In this document: positions 24,347-32,970 of the stretch, piece by piece
How the letters are laid out: every line of letters starts with the position of its first letter
Position numbering within the stretch: position 1 is the first letter of the stretch
Assembly: GCA_014240165.1 (NCBI GenBank)
Contig: JAAZXM010000035.1
Span: 1-42,478 of the forward strand
Reading direction: 5' to 3'
Length of the DNA stretch: 42,478 nt
Source: Myxococcales bacterium
GTDB taxonomy: Bacteria; Myxococcota_A; UBA9160; UBA4427
Translations under genes and position numbers: made by a program
The notes under the pieces: model-generated
What the model was told of the DNA's origin: nothing
Databases searched by the model: none
Seen by the model: the letters and a program-made list of their open reading frames with translations, nothing else

Positions 24347-25590
24347 CAGAGCCCGCCCTCCCCGGAGAGACCCTCGCCCCGGGCAGCGCGCTTCGGCGCG
24401 CGGTTGCGATAATGCCCGAGGCCCGCTGCGATCTGGGCCGCCATGACATCGAGGTATCGGTCGTCGCTGAGCTGCTTCGCATCCTTGGGGTTGGTCAGGA
24501 AGCCGGCTTCCACAAGGATCGACGGCATGCTTGACATAAAGAGAACGTAGAAGGGCCCTGTCTTGATCCCGAGATCGGACACGTTGCTGTAGTTCTGGGC
24601 CAGTCCGCGGGTCAGGTCGCCATGGACATAGGTCGCGAGATCGCGCGAATGCCGTGACGCCTCGGCGACCCGGAGCCGCGCCAGGGTTTTCTGCAATTGG
24701 TCCACCTGGCCGGGCTTGACACCGTTCTCCCGAGCCGCGACTTCGACGTTATGTCGGTCGTCGTCCTGATCCAGGTAATAGACCTCGATCCCCCGGAGCT
24801 TCCGATTATCCGACGCGTTCGAATGAATCGAAATAAAGACATCTCCCTTGGCCGACTCGGCGATTGCCGTTCTCTCCTCGAGATTGAGATAGCGATCGTC
24901 CTCCCGGGTCAGAACGACTTCGAAAGCCCGGGCCTCCAGCCTTTTCTTCAAGAGCAGGGCCAGCTTGAGGTTCACGTCCTTCTCGTGAATGCCACCGATC
25001 CCCACGGCCCCGGGATCCCGGCCGCCGTGACCCGGGTCGATCACGACAGTGCTCAGGAGCCGCGTCGCCATGGAGAGCCTGGACTTGCTCTGGGGATCCG
25101 ATTTGTTCGCCGGGGGTGCCGATGCCCGCTTTTTTTGGGGTTCGCCGTAGACATCGAGCACCAGCCTGTCTGGGGAGCGCAAAGTGAAGAAGCGGTGCCC
25201 GGCATAGCGATCCAGATCGACCACGAGACGACTGAGGGTGCGGGTGTTTTGGCGCAACCGAACGCCCTGGAGCAGACCGTCACCCACCGGAACGCCTTCG
25301 GTATATCGCCTTCCGACCCAGACCCCCGGCAGATCGATATAAAGGCGCTCGGGCATGCCGGCTGCGGGATTGGCGGAGAGGGGCACCGTGGGATCGGCTT
25401 CCAATTCGACTTCCTGGTCAAACTCCACGACCACACGCGTGTAATCCGCGTACGACCAGGTCCGGATCTCGCGCACATCGACGAGTCCGGGGGGGCGATC
25501 CACCCCGAGGAGAAAGGGGAGCAGACAGAGCAGGGAAAGCCGCAGGCGTCGGATGACATTTCGCGCCGCGTATCGCCGCACCCGGGGCAT
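24346..25590 (-). CDS. N-acetylmuramoyl-L-alanine amidase (AmiC type, AMIN plus Amidase_3)
   Basis: Periplasmic zinc amidase that cuts septal peptidoglycan for daughter-cell separation. A signal peptide with the basic start MPRVRRYAARNVIRRLR and a hydrophobic core (about 17-27) is followed by an AMIN domain (about 35-135) and the catalytic domain with VVIDPGHGGRDPGAVG (from about 181), HEKDVNL, SIHSN and the catalytic glutamate in VEAGFLTNP. The ATG shares a base with the mutS stop (TGATG) and has GGAGG 7 bases upstream. Extension of the frame to 25938 is antisense-like and rejected. The length is 414 residues. Confidence 0.93.
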   Translation of the reverse strand: MPRVRRYAARNVIRRLRLSLLCLLPFLLGVDRPPGLVDVREIRTWSYADYTRVVVEFDQEVELEADPTVPLSANPAAGMPERLYIDLPGVWVGRRYTEGVPVGDGLLQGVRLRQNTRTLSRLVVDLDRYAGHRFFTLRSPDRLVLDVYGEPQKKRASAPPANKSDPQSKSRLSMATRLLSTVVIDPGHGGRDPGAVGIGGIHEKDVNLKLALLLKKRLEARAFEVVLTREDDRYLNLEERTAIAESAKGDVFISIHSNASDNRKLRGIEVYYLDQDDDRHNVEVAARENGVKPGQVDQLQKTLARLRVAEASRHSRDLATYVHGDLTRGLAQNYSNVSDLGIKTGPFYVLFMSSMPSILVEAGFLTNPKDAKQLSDDRYLDVMAAQIAAGLGHYRNRAPKRAARGEGLSGEGGL

Positions 25591-28283
25591 CACTCGTCCT
25601 CCAGGTGTTCGCGCCATCGCCCCAATGTCGTGAGCGCTTCCAGCGGAGTCGTGGTTTCGGGGTCGATCTTGGCCAACTCGTCGAGTACCTGTTGCTGACG
25701 GATTTCCAGGCGCGAGGTCGCAGATCCAAGGGCGAGCGCCAACTGGGCATCGTCCGTGGACGGCTTCGCGCCCGGGGGCGCGTGACTTCCCTCGGCCGCT
25801 TCCAGGTCGCGCAACACCGCGTGGGCACGCTCGATCACGGCTTTGGGCAGGCCCGCCAGGCGCGCTACCTGGATGCCGTAGGAGCGGTTCGCCCCCCCGC
25901 TCACCAGGCGCCGCAAGAAGATCACCTCGTCCTTCCACTCGCGCACTTCAAAATGCGCGTTGGCCAGGTGAGTTTTGGTCTGGGCCAACTCGATCAACTC
26001 GTGAAAATGCGTGGCAAAGAGGGTGCGCGCTTCGAGGCCCGGCGTATCGTGCAGATATTCCGCCACCGCCCAGGCGATGGAGAGGCCATCAAAAGTGCTC
26101 GTTCCCCGCCCAATCTCGTCAAGAATGATCAGGCTCCGGCGCGAAGCCAGGCGGAGGATTTCGGCGGTCTCGCTCATTTCGACCATGAAGGTCGATTCGC
26201 CACGGGAAAGACGGTCCGACGCCCCGACCCGGGTAAAGATGCGGTCCACCACGCCGACGCGTGCAGAGTCCGCGGGCACGAAACTCCCCACCTGTGCCAG
26301 CAGGGCAATCATGGCGACCTGGCGGAGATAAGTACTCTTCCCCGACATATTGGGCCCGGTCAGGAGCAGGATCCGGGTTCCGCGACAATCGAGATGGGTA
26401 TCGTTCGGGACGAAGCCATCGGCATTTCCCCGCCTGAGGAAGGCCTCGACCACCGGATGCCGCCCGCCTTGAATCACCAGGGCCTCCCCGCCGTTCACCT
26501 CGGGCTTGACCCAACTCTCCCGGCGAGCGACCTCGGATAGACTCGCCAGGGCATCGAGGGTCGCCACAGCATCCGCGGCGCGGCGAATCGCTTCGGCATG
26601 GGCGACGACCGCTTCACGGAGGGATTCGAAGATCTCGCGTTCCAGGGCTGCGGCGCGCTCGCTCGCGCCCATCACCGTGGCTTCCACCTCCCGCAGCGCA
26701 TCGGTGGTAAAGCGCTCGACGCTGGCCAGGGTCTGTTTGCGCTCATAGTCGTCCGGAACCTTGGCGAGTTGCGCCTTCGAAACCTCGAGGGAATAGCCGT
26801 GGACCGGATGGAAGCGCACTTTGAGATTGCCGATGCCCGTGCGCTCGCGCTCGCTGACCTCGAGGCCGGCAATCCATTCGCGCCCCTCCCGGGAGTTCTC
26901 ATGGATCGCGTCGAGTTCGGCGCGAAAACCCTTTCGGATATAGCCGGTCTCGAGGGCCCCCCGAGAGCCCCGGGCGATCACCGGCGGATCATCCACCAGG
27001 CCGGCTTCGAGCAACTCAGCGAGATCGGGCACGGGCTCTGGGCAAATGACAGCCTGAGGCAAGCCCGTGGCGCCCGGCTGAGCGCCGCTGAAGAGTTCAT
27101 CGGCATTGCGCGCGAGGGCGGCGACGACTTCCGGGAGGGCATGAAGGGAGAGACGCAGGGCACCGAGGTCTCGGGGAACCGCCGTGGGCCTCGCGGCTTT
27201 CGCAAGCAGGCGCTCGAGATCCCGGACTCCCGCCAACGCATCCCGCAAATCCCCTCGCATGCGATCGCCTGCGGCGAGCCATTCCACGGCCTCCTGGCGC
27301 AAAGTAATGGCTTCCGGGGACTTCAAGGGGTAGGCAAGCCAGCGGGCCAGGCGCCGGGCGCCCAGGGGTGTGCGGGTTCGGTCGAGAGTCTCGATCAGCG
27401 TGCCGCGGCGCCCGCCGTCCTCACTATTTCGAAAGAGTTCCAAATGCTCTCGCGTGGAAGCATCCAGGGTGACGGATTCACCGAGTTCGTAATGCCTCAG
27501 CCGAGGAAGCTGCTCGAGGGCGAATGGCTGATTCTCACCCAGGTAGACCAGGAGCGCGGATGCGGCGCGCTGGATCCCCTTGCAGGGGCATTGCTCGAAG
27601 CCCTCGGGCACGGCGGGCAGCGCGGTGGACTCGAAATTCGAGGCCCCCATTCGGGTCAACACACATTCGGGCAGGAGCGCCTCCAAGCGCTCGACCAGGG
27701 GCTCGGGGTCGTCGGCTTGCAGCAGAAGTTCGCGGGGAGCGATTCTCTGGAGCTCCTCGCCGAGAGCGTGGGGCAAGGGGTCGCCGCTGTCATCGTTCGG
27801 GACCGAGGTTCCGCGGAAGTCACCTGTGGAAGCATCGAGCGCCGCAAGCGCCGCCGGCCGCCCTGCCCCGGCCGATGCGAATGCCACCAGCGAGACTTCC
27901 TCGTTGGCCTCGATGCCGGTGGGGTCGCCGACCAGCCCGGGTGTCACCACCTCCACCACCGCGCGCTTGACCAGGCGCCGGCCCCCGAGTTTCTTCGGGT
28001 CCTCCACCTGCTCGCAGATCGCTACACGGTGCCCGAGTCCGGCGAGTTGGCCGATATATTGCTCGGCACTGTGGACGGGGATGCCGCACATGGGCACGGC
28101 GTTTTCCTTGCCCTTGTCGCGGGTCGTGAGCGCAATGTCCAGCAGAGGCGCGGCGAGTTCCGCATCGTCGAGGAACATCTCGTAAAAATCGCCCATGCGG
28201 TAGAAGACGATGGAATCCGGATGCTCCGCCTTGATGGCGAGAAATTGCCGCATCATCGGAGTATCGAGCGCCGAGTTTTTCAT
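25590..28283 (-). CDS. mutS: DNA mismatch repair protein MutS
   Basis: Recognises base mismatches and starts methyl-directed-type repair. The mismatch-binding N-terminal motif FYRMGDFYE is at 27-35, so this is MutS1 rather than MutS2. The Walker A motif TGPNMSGKST is at about 643-652 (Lys649), followed by the Walker B region ILDEIGRGTSTFDG. The length of 897 residues is slightly above the usual 850. It is the first gene of a chain of five genes whose starts overlap the previous stop. MutL is not in the window. Confidence 0.97.
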   Translation of the reverse strand: MKNSALDTPMMRQFLAIKAEHPDSIVFYRMGDFYEMFLDDAELAAPLLDIALTTRDKGKENAVPMCGIPVHSAEQYIGQLAGLGHRVAICEQVEDPKKLGGRRLVKRAVVEVVTPGLVGDPTGIEANEEVSLVAFASAGAGRPAALAALDASTGDFRGTSVPNDDSGDPLPHALGEELQRIAPRELLLQADDPEPLVERLEALLPECVLTRMGASNFESTALPAVPEGFEQCPCKGIQRAASALLVYLGENQPFALEQLPRLRHYELGESVTLDASTREHLELFRNSEDGGRRGTLIETLDRTRTPLGARRLARWLAYPLKSPEAITLRQEAVEWLAAGDRMRGDLRDALAGVRDLERLLAKAARPTAVPRDLGALRLSLHALPEVVAALARNADELFSGAQPGATGLPQAVICPEPVPDLAELLEAGLVDDPPVIARGSRGALETGYIRKGFRAELDAIHENSREGREWIAGLEVSERERTGIGNLKVRFHPVHGYSLEVSKAQLAKVPDDYERKQTLASVERFTTDALREVEATVMGASERAAALEREIFESLREAVVAHAEAIRRAADAVATLDALASLSEVARRESWVKPEVNGGEALVIQGGRHPVVEAFLRRGNADGFVPNDTHLDCRGTRILLLTGPNMSGKSTYLRQVAMIALLAQVGSFVPADSARVGVVDRIFTRVGASDRLSRGESTFMVEMSETAEILRLASRRSLIILDEIGRGTSTFDGLSIAWAVAEYLHDTPGLEARTLFATHFHELIELAQTKTHLANAHFEVREWKDEVIFLRRLVSGGANRSYGIQVARLAGLPKAVIERAHAVLRDLEAAEGSHAPPGAKPSTDDAQLALALGSATSRLEIRQQQVLDELAKIDPETTTPLEALTTLGRWREHLEDE

Positions 28284-28365
28284 GGCTGAAAGGGGTCCAG
28301 GGCGGGGTATATCACCGGGGTTCCGCGAACCGCGTCCGGACGGGTGCGGGAATCGGGACCCCAGC

Positions 28366-28695
28366 CTAGTCGTCGCGGAAAGCGGGTTCGGCCGGGTCCT
28401 CGGGGTCGACCGCGGGTTGCAGGCTCTTTAAATCGGCTTCCAGGCGAGTCAATTCCTTGCGATAACGCCGGGTCTCCAGACGCCTGCGCATGAGGGATAA
28501 GCTGAGGGGAATGCCGGCGCCCAGGAACCCCAGCCCGGCTGCGCCGAGCAGCACCTTCCAGAGTTGGAGGCCGGGGGAAGTTCCCAGCAGGTAGTCGATC
28601 TCCACGGGTTCGAGATTCTTGCCTGCGAACGCCCAGCCCCCGACCAGGAGGCCGAGAAAGAGCGCAATCAACGCGACGCGTCGCAACCCCCGCAT
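28366..28695 (-). CDS. LapA-domain inner-membrane protein
   Basis: A 109-residue protein with two membrane helices (about 7-24 and 45-70) and a cytoplasmic helical tail rich in Arg, Glu and Leu (70-95), the layout of LapA (DUF1049). In Escherichia coli LapA works with LapB in control of lipopolysaccharide synthesis. In several other Proteobacteria it follows rpsA-ihfB, as here. LapB is absent: mutS follows after 82 bases. A GC-rich purine stretch (AGAGGCGAGG) in front of the ATG serves as Shine-Dalgarno. Confidence 0.82.
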   Translation of the reverse strand: MRGLRRVALIALFLGLLVGGWAFAGKNLEPVEIDYLLGTSPGLQLWKVLLGAAGLGFLGAGIPLSLSLMRRRLETRRYRKELTRLEADLKSLQPAVDPEDPAEPAFRDD

Positions 28696-28744
28696 GTCCT
28701 CGCCTCTCCCCGGCTCCGAATATCCTCAATCCCTTACGGAAGCC

Positions 28745-29062
28745 TCAACCGAAATCCGCTGCCGGCTCTTCGACGACATCGGGGGAGTTGTCCACCTTCT
28801 CCTTGAGTTCCTTGCCCACTTTGAAGAAAGGAGTCCGTTTCGCGCTGATGTGCACGGGCTCTCCGGTTTTCGGATTCCGGCCCTCCCGCGCTTCCCGGAT
28901 CTTCACCTGGAAGCTTCCGAACCCTCGAATCTCGATTCGCTCGCCCTCTCGCAACGCGTCGATCATCGAGTCGAAGATCGTATTGACTACGACCTCCATG
29001 TCTTTCTTCGAGATATGGGGTGTCCGCTTGGCGACTTCTTCGATCAACCCACTCTTCGTCAT
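28745..29062 (-). CDS. ihfB: HU/IHF family DNA-binding protein, probably IHF beta
   Basis: A 105-residue DNA-bending protein. The core has the GFGSF turn (47-51) and the minor-groove arm RNPKTGEPV (62-70) with the intercalating proline. The C-terminal tail is acidic (VDNSPDVVEEPAADFG) and longer than in HU. Position directly after rpsA is the classical place of ihfB, which favours IHF beta over HU. The ATG at 29062 matches the family N-terminus. The frame open upstream to 29119 crosses a strong inverted repeat and is rejected. Confidence 0.88.
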   Translation of the reverse strand: MTKSGLIEEVAKRTPHISKKDMEVVVNTIFDSMIDALREGERIEIRGFGSFQVKIREAREGRNPKTGEPVHISAKRTPFFKVGKELKEKVDNSPDVVEEPAADFG

Positions 29063-29082
29063 GTCATGATCCCCGATTTTTC

Positions 29083-29121
29083 CGATGCCCCGGTTGGGAA
29101 ATTTCCGGCCCCGGGGCATCG
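29083..29121. promoter_or_regulatory. Nested 39-bp dyad in the rpsA-ihfB spacer
   Basis: Perfect 11-bp arms CGATGCCCCGG / CCGGGGCATCG enclose the perfect 10-bp palindrome GGAAATTTCC at the centre (29097-29106). It lies 21 bases before the ihfB ATG and 62 bases after the rpsA stop. On the transcribed strand no T-run follows, so it is not a simple intrinsic terminator. It may be an RNA hairpin that tunes or insulates ihfB, or an operator for a dimeric protein. Confidence 0.55.
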
Positions 29122-29183
29122 ATCAGCAAAACGCCTACGAAATTTTCTCCTCGCCCCAACGATCGGGCCTCGGAGCTTGTCTC

Positions 29184-30887
29184 CTACTCATCCGACTTGT
29201 TGCCCAGCTTCTCCGCAAGCAGGTCACCCAGGGTCGTCGTCTGAGTCTGAGACTCCTGTTCGGCGAGTTCCTTGAGCGCTCGCCGCTCTTCCTTGTCCGT
29301 CAAGGCACGAATGGAGAGCGATACCTTCTGCTCTTCCGGCTCGACCTTGACCACCAGAGCGGTGACTTCCTGGCCAGGCTTGAATACTTCGGCGGGATTC
29401 TCGATCCGTTCGGCAGCCAGTTCCGAGCTGTAGACCAGGCCGTCGATCCCGTCTTCGAGCCGAACAAAGACGCCGAAGTCGGTGACGGTCGTGACCGGCC
29501 CCGTGACCTCGCTCCCCACACCGAATTTCTTGCTGATGCCATCCCAGGGATTGGGTTCGAGCTGCTTGATCCCCAGGGAGAACTTTTCGTTCTCCTTGTC
29601 GATCTTCAGAACGACTGCGTTCACCTCGTCGCCCTTCTCGAACTTCTCACTGGGATGCTTCACCTGCTCGGTCCAGGAGATATCGGACACATGGACCAGG
29701 CCGTCTATGCCTTCGTCCAGACCAATGAAGACGCCGAAATTGGTGATATTTCTCACCGTTCCCGAGACCCTTGTGCCCACGGGATACTGCTCCTCGATGA
29801 GGGTCCAGGGATTTTCTTCGGTCTGCTTCATGCCCAACGAGATCTTGCGATTCTGCTCGTCGACATCGAGAACAACCGCTTCGACATCGTCGCCCACCGA
29901 AACCACCTTCGAGGGGTGCTTGATCCGCTTGGTCCAGGACATTTCGGATACGTGAACCAGGCCTTCGATCCCCGCTTCCAATTCGATGAACGCCCCATAA
30001 TCCGTCAGGGAGACCACCCTGCCCGAGAGTCGCTTGCCCAGCGGGTAGCGCAGGGCCGCGTCGACCCAGGGATCGGGTTGGATCTGCTTGAGACCCAGGG
30101 AGACGCGCTCGCTCTCCGGGTCGAATTTGAGGATCTTGACCTTGATCTCATCACCCACATTGAAGAGCTCGCTGGGGTGATTGATGCGGCCCCAGGACAT
30201 GTCGGTGATATGGAGCAGGCCGTCGATGCCGCCCAGATCGATAAAGGCGCCATAATCCGTCAGGTTCTTGATGACCCCATCGAGGATTTGATCGGCGGAT
30301 AGGGTGGCAAGCGTGGTTTCGCGCATCTGCTTGCGCTCGGTCTCGAGCAACGCGCGCCGGGAGAGAACAATATTGCCCCGTCGCTTGTTGAACTTGATGA
30401 TCCGAAAATGAACCCGATCGCCAATCATGCCATCGAGGTTCCGCACCGGGCGAAGGTCCACTTGGGATCCAGGCAAGAAGGCCTTGACTCCGATATCCAC
30501 GGAAAGGCCGCCCTTGACCCGGGCCACGATGGTGCCCTCTACGGATTCCTCTCGCTCATAGGCCTGGCTGATTTCGTCCCAAACCTTGAGGCGTTCCGCC
30601 TTTTCTTTCGAGAGGACAACGCGACCGTCCTCGTCCTCGGCATCCTCGACAAGCACTTCCACGCTATCGCCCACGGCGACGAGCATGGTTCCGTCTTCGT
30701 CCATGAACTCCCAAGAGGCGATCATCCCCTCGGATTTGAAACCGACGTCTACCGTTACGTGGTCGTCGTCTATCGCCAGGACCTTTCCTTTGGCCAGTTC
30801 GCCTTCTTTGACCGCTTCGGGTCCTTTGGTAAAGAGTTCGGCGAAGGATGCTTCCTCCGTCGTTATCGTATCGATCGGTTCACTCAT
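29184..30887 (-). CDS. rpsA: 30S ribosomal protein S1
   Basis: Binds mRNA leaders and helps the ribosome load structured or Shine-Dalgarno-poor messages. Six S1 domains are visible from about residue 31 to 530. The four C-terminal ones carry the repeated pattern TDYGAFI..L...GLVHVSEMSW. The length of 567 residues is typical of Gram-negative S1. Short acidic N-terminal and Gln/Thr-rich C-terminal ends are present. AGGAGAG lies about 14 bases before the ATG, a rather long spacing. Several genes here (trpE, coaE) lack a clear Shine-Dalgarno and may depend on S1. Confidence 0.97.
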   Translation of the reverse strand: MSEPIDTITTEEASFAELFTKGPEAVKEGELAKGKVLAIDDDHVTVDVGFKSEGMIASWEFMDEDGTMLVAVGDSVEVLVEDAEDEDGRVVLSKEKAERLKVWDEISQAYEREESVEGTIVARVKGGLSVDIGVKAFLPGSQVDLRPVRNLDGMIGDRVHFRIIKFNKRRGNIVLSRRALLETERKQMRETTLATLSADQILDGVIKNLTDYGAFIDLGGIDGLLHITDMSWGRINHPSELFNVGDEIKVKILKFDPESERVSLGLKQIQPDPWVDAALRYPLGKRLSGRVVSLTDYGAFIELEAGIEGLVHVSEMSWTKRIKHPSKVVSVGDDVEAVVLDVDEQNRKISLGMKQTEENPWTLIEEQYPVGTRVSGTVRNITNFGVFIGLDEGIDGLVHVSDISWTEQVKHPSEKFEKGDEVNAVVLKIDKENEKFSLGIKQLEPNPWDGISKKFGVGSEVTGPVTTVTDFGVFVRLEDGIDGLVYSSELAAERIENPAEVFKPGQEVTALVVKVEPEEQKVSLSIRALTDKEERRALKELAEQESQTQTTTLGDLLAEKLGNKSDE

Positions 30888-30912
30888 GAGTTGTGTTTGA
30901 CTCTCCTAGGGT

Positions 30913-30933
30913 AAGCCGATTCGGGATCGGCTT
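30913..30933. promoter_or_regulatory. Hairpin in the rpsA leader, between tyrA and rpsA
   Basis: AAGCCGAT and ATCGGCTT form a perfect 8-bp stem with a 5-base loop, just upstream of the rpsA Shine-Dalgarno. A second, weaker stem (CCGGG/CCCGG) lies further upstream on the same strand. No T-run follows. In Escherichia coli the rpsA leader folds into hairpins used for autogenous control by S1. A similar role here is an inference. Confidence 0.42.
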
Positions 30934-30970
30934 GAATTTCCGGGTTATCGGCCCCGGATCGGACGTCCTC

Positions 30971-31855
30971 TCACGAGGCGGGACTCACCGGAGACGACAC
31001 GTTTTGTGTGATCGCCTCCAACGAAGCCCGCGCCCGCGCCAGAAATGCTTGTTGCGCCTCGGTATCGCCCTCTTCGATCAGCCTCGCGAGATCAGCGAGG
31101 GCGTCCGAAAATGCCTTGAGGGGCGTTGCCACGGCTTTTCTGTTCGTATTCAGAATCTCCGCCCAGAGAGCGGGCTCGCTGTTCGCGATCCGGGCGAAAT
31201 CCCGGAATCCGCTCCCGGCGAGTTCTCCCGCCGCGGCAGGAGCGTCAGCCAATGTGCGGGCAAATGCAAATGCCAGCACGTGCGGAGCATGGCTCACCCA
31301 GGCCACTTCCGCGTCGTGGGCGCCGGGCGCCCGGGTGATCACATGGGCCCCCAATCCGGCCCAAAAAGCCGAAATCGCCTGGACGGCGGCGGCGGGGGTC
31401 GATTCCAGGGGCGTCACCACGCAGGGAGCGCCCTCGAAGAGGTCTGCGGAAGCGAATTCGATGCCCTGGTGATGGCTGCCCGCCATGGGGTGGGCACCCA
31501 CGTAGTGCGCACCCGTGGGAAGCAGGCCCGGCAGGCTGTCCGCCAAGGGGCCCTTGATGCTGCCCACATCGGTGAGCAGCGCTCCCTCCCTGAGCCAGGG
31601 CGCCGCTTCTGCCACAAGCGCCTGCATGGCGCCCACGGGAGAGGCCAGGACGATGAGGTCGGCCCCGGAAACCGCGCCCTTGAGATCAGCGATCTCGTCC
31701 ACGATGCCTTCGGCCAAGGCGTACTCCAGAGGGCCCCGGCGACGGGCATAACCCACAACTTGGCTTGCGCGCCCCGCTTTCTTGGCGGCGCGGGCCACGG
31801 ATCCCCCCAGGAGTCCGAGGCCAAGAATGGCGACCCTTTCGAAGACCCGGCTCAA
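30971..31855 (-). CDS. tyrA: Prephenate/arogenate dehydrogenase
   Basis: NAD(P)-dependent oxidative decarboxylation of prephenate or arogenate on the way to tyrosine. The Rossmann motif GLGLLGGSVARAA is at 12-24, GAHPMAGSHHQG and SHAPHVLAFAFA carry the conserved catalytic-region histidines. The protein is 294 residues and monofunctional, with no chorismate mutase or ACT domain. The TTG start overlaps the hisC stop (TTGA). In the familiar gene order aroA and cmk would follow, but rpsA comes next after 83 bases. Confidence 0.92.
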   Translation of the reverse strand: MSRVFERVAILGLGLLGGSVARAAKKAGRASQVVGYARRRGPLEYALAEGIVDEIADLKGAVSGADLIVLASPVGAMQALVAEAAPWLREGALLTDVGSIKGPLADSLPGLLPTGAHYVGAHPMAGSHHQGIEFASADLFEGAPCVVTPLESTPAAAVQAISAFWAGLGAHVITRAPGAHDAEVAWVSHAPHVLAFAFARTLADAPAAAGELAGSGFRDFARIANSEPALWAEILNTNRKAVATPLKAFSDALADLARLIEEGDTEAQQAFLARARASLEAITQNVSSPVSPAS

Positions 31856-32970
31856 GACGGCGCCCCCGATGCAATGGGGCCCTGCTGCTCGATGGCCTGC
31901 AGGCTCTTGATCAATTTCTCGTTTTCCTCGGACGTACCCACCGAAACGCGAATATGGTTGTCCAGCCCGAAACCTCCCAGCGGCCGCACAATGACGCCTC
32001 GCCGCAGCAACGCATCGGCATATCCCGGGCCTGTCTCCACCAGAATAAAATTCGCGTCGCTCGGCCAGACCCGGTAGCCCAAGGCTTCCAACTCCGGGGT
32101 GAGGTATTCGATGCCCGAGGCGTTCATCTCCCGGGTTCTCTGGGCGTGTTCATCATCCCCGAGGGCTGCCAGGGCCGCGGCTTCCGCCAGTCGGTTCACG
32201 TTGAAGGGGTGACGAGCACGGTCGAGGTACCCGATCAATTCGGGACTCGAAATCCCATAGCCCACCCGCAAACCGGCCAACCCGTAAATTTTGGAAAAGG
32301 TGCGGAGCGCCAGGGTGGCGGGCCGCTTCGCGATCAGGCTGGGCGTGTCGGGAAAATCCGATCTTCGCACGTACTCGAAGTAGGCCTCGTCCAGCACCAC
32401 GACCACATCGTCCGGGATCTCGGCCATGAAGCGGTCCAGCGCCTCTGCCCCGAAACTTGTCCCGGTGGGGTTGTTCGGATTGCAGAGAAAAATCATCTTG
32501 GCGCCCTCGGACGCCGCGGCTGCGATCCCGGGCAGGTCGTGATCCATCTCGGCGGTCAGGGGCACAAAGACCGGTTCCGCCCCCATCCCTTTGGCCACGA
32601 TCGGGTACATGGCGAAGGAGGGCCAAGGCATCACCACCCGGTCGCCCGGAGCCAGGAATGTCTTGGCCAGGAGTTCCAGGACCTCATCGCCCCCGCAACC
32701 GAACACCAATTGGGCGGGATCGACGCTCAAATGTTCGGCCAGGCGAGCCCTCAGGGCGAAGCACGCCCCATCGGGATAGCGGTGGATCTCCTCGGCGGAA
32801 GCTGCCAGCACCTCCAGCGCGCGAGGGGAAGGCCCCAGCGGGTTCTCGTTCGAAGCGAGTTTCACAGACCCCGAGATGCCGAGTTCGCGCTCGACTTCCT
32901 CGATGGGCTTGCACGGTTCGTAGGGGCGAAGGCCCCGAATATGCGGATTCACGACGTCACGAAGGCTCAT
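31852..32970 (-). CDS. hisC: Histidinol-phosphate / aromatic amino acid aminotransferase
   Basis: PLP-dependent class II aminotransferase of 372 residues. The cofactor lysine is Lys227 in TFSKIYGLAGLRVGY. LASNENPLGPSP (38-49), CNPNNPTG (163-170) and DEAYFEY (194-200) are the usual HisC motifs. Placed between pheA and tyrA with 4-base overlaps on both sides, it probably transaminates phenylpyruvate, hydroxyphenylpyruvate or prephenate, as HisHb does in the Pseudomonas supraoperon. It may also serve histidine synthesis. Both are possible for this broad family. Confidence 0.92.
   Translation of the reverse strand: MSLRDVVNPHIRGLRPYEPCKPIEEVERELGISGSVKLASNENPLGPSPRALEVLAASAEEIHRYPDGACFALRARLAEHLSVDPAQLVFGCGGDEVLELLAKTFLAPGDRVVMPWPSFAMYPIVAKGMGAEPVFVPLTAEMDHDLPGIAAAASEGAKMIFLCNPNNPTGTSFGAEALDRFMAEIPDDVVVVLDEAYFEYVRRSDFPDTPSLIAKRPATLALRTFSKIYGLAGLRVGYGISSPELIGYLDRARHPFNVNRLAEAAALAALGDDEHAQRTREMNASGIEYLTPELEALGYRVWPSDANFILVETGPGYADALLRRGVIVRPLGGFGLDNHIRVSVGTSEENEKLIKSLQAIEQQGPIASGAPS

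Noticed and set aside
26598-28289. 563-codon open frame on the plus strand opposite mutS
   Set aside because: Antisense to mutS in the frame that mirrors its third codon positions. The composition is biased and no family is recognisable.
28284-28365. TATACC and GGTTC-GCG-GAACC elements in front of mutS as a promoter and operator
   Set aside because: No -35 at a usable distance, and the repeat has only 5-bp arms, too short to call.
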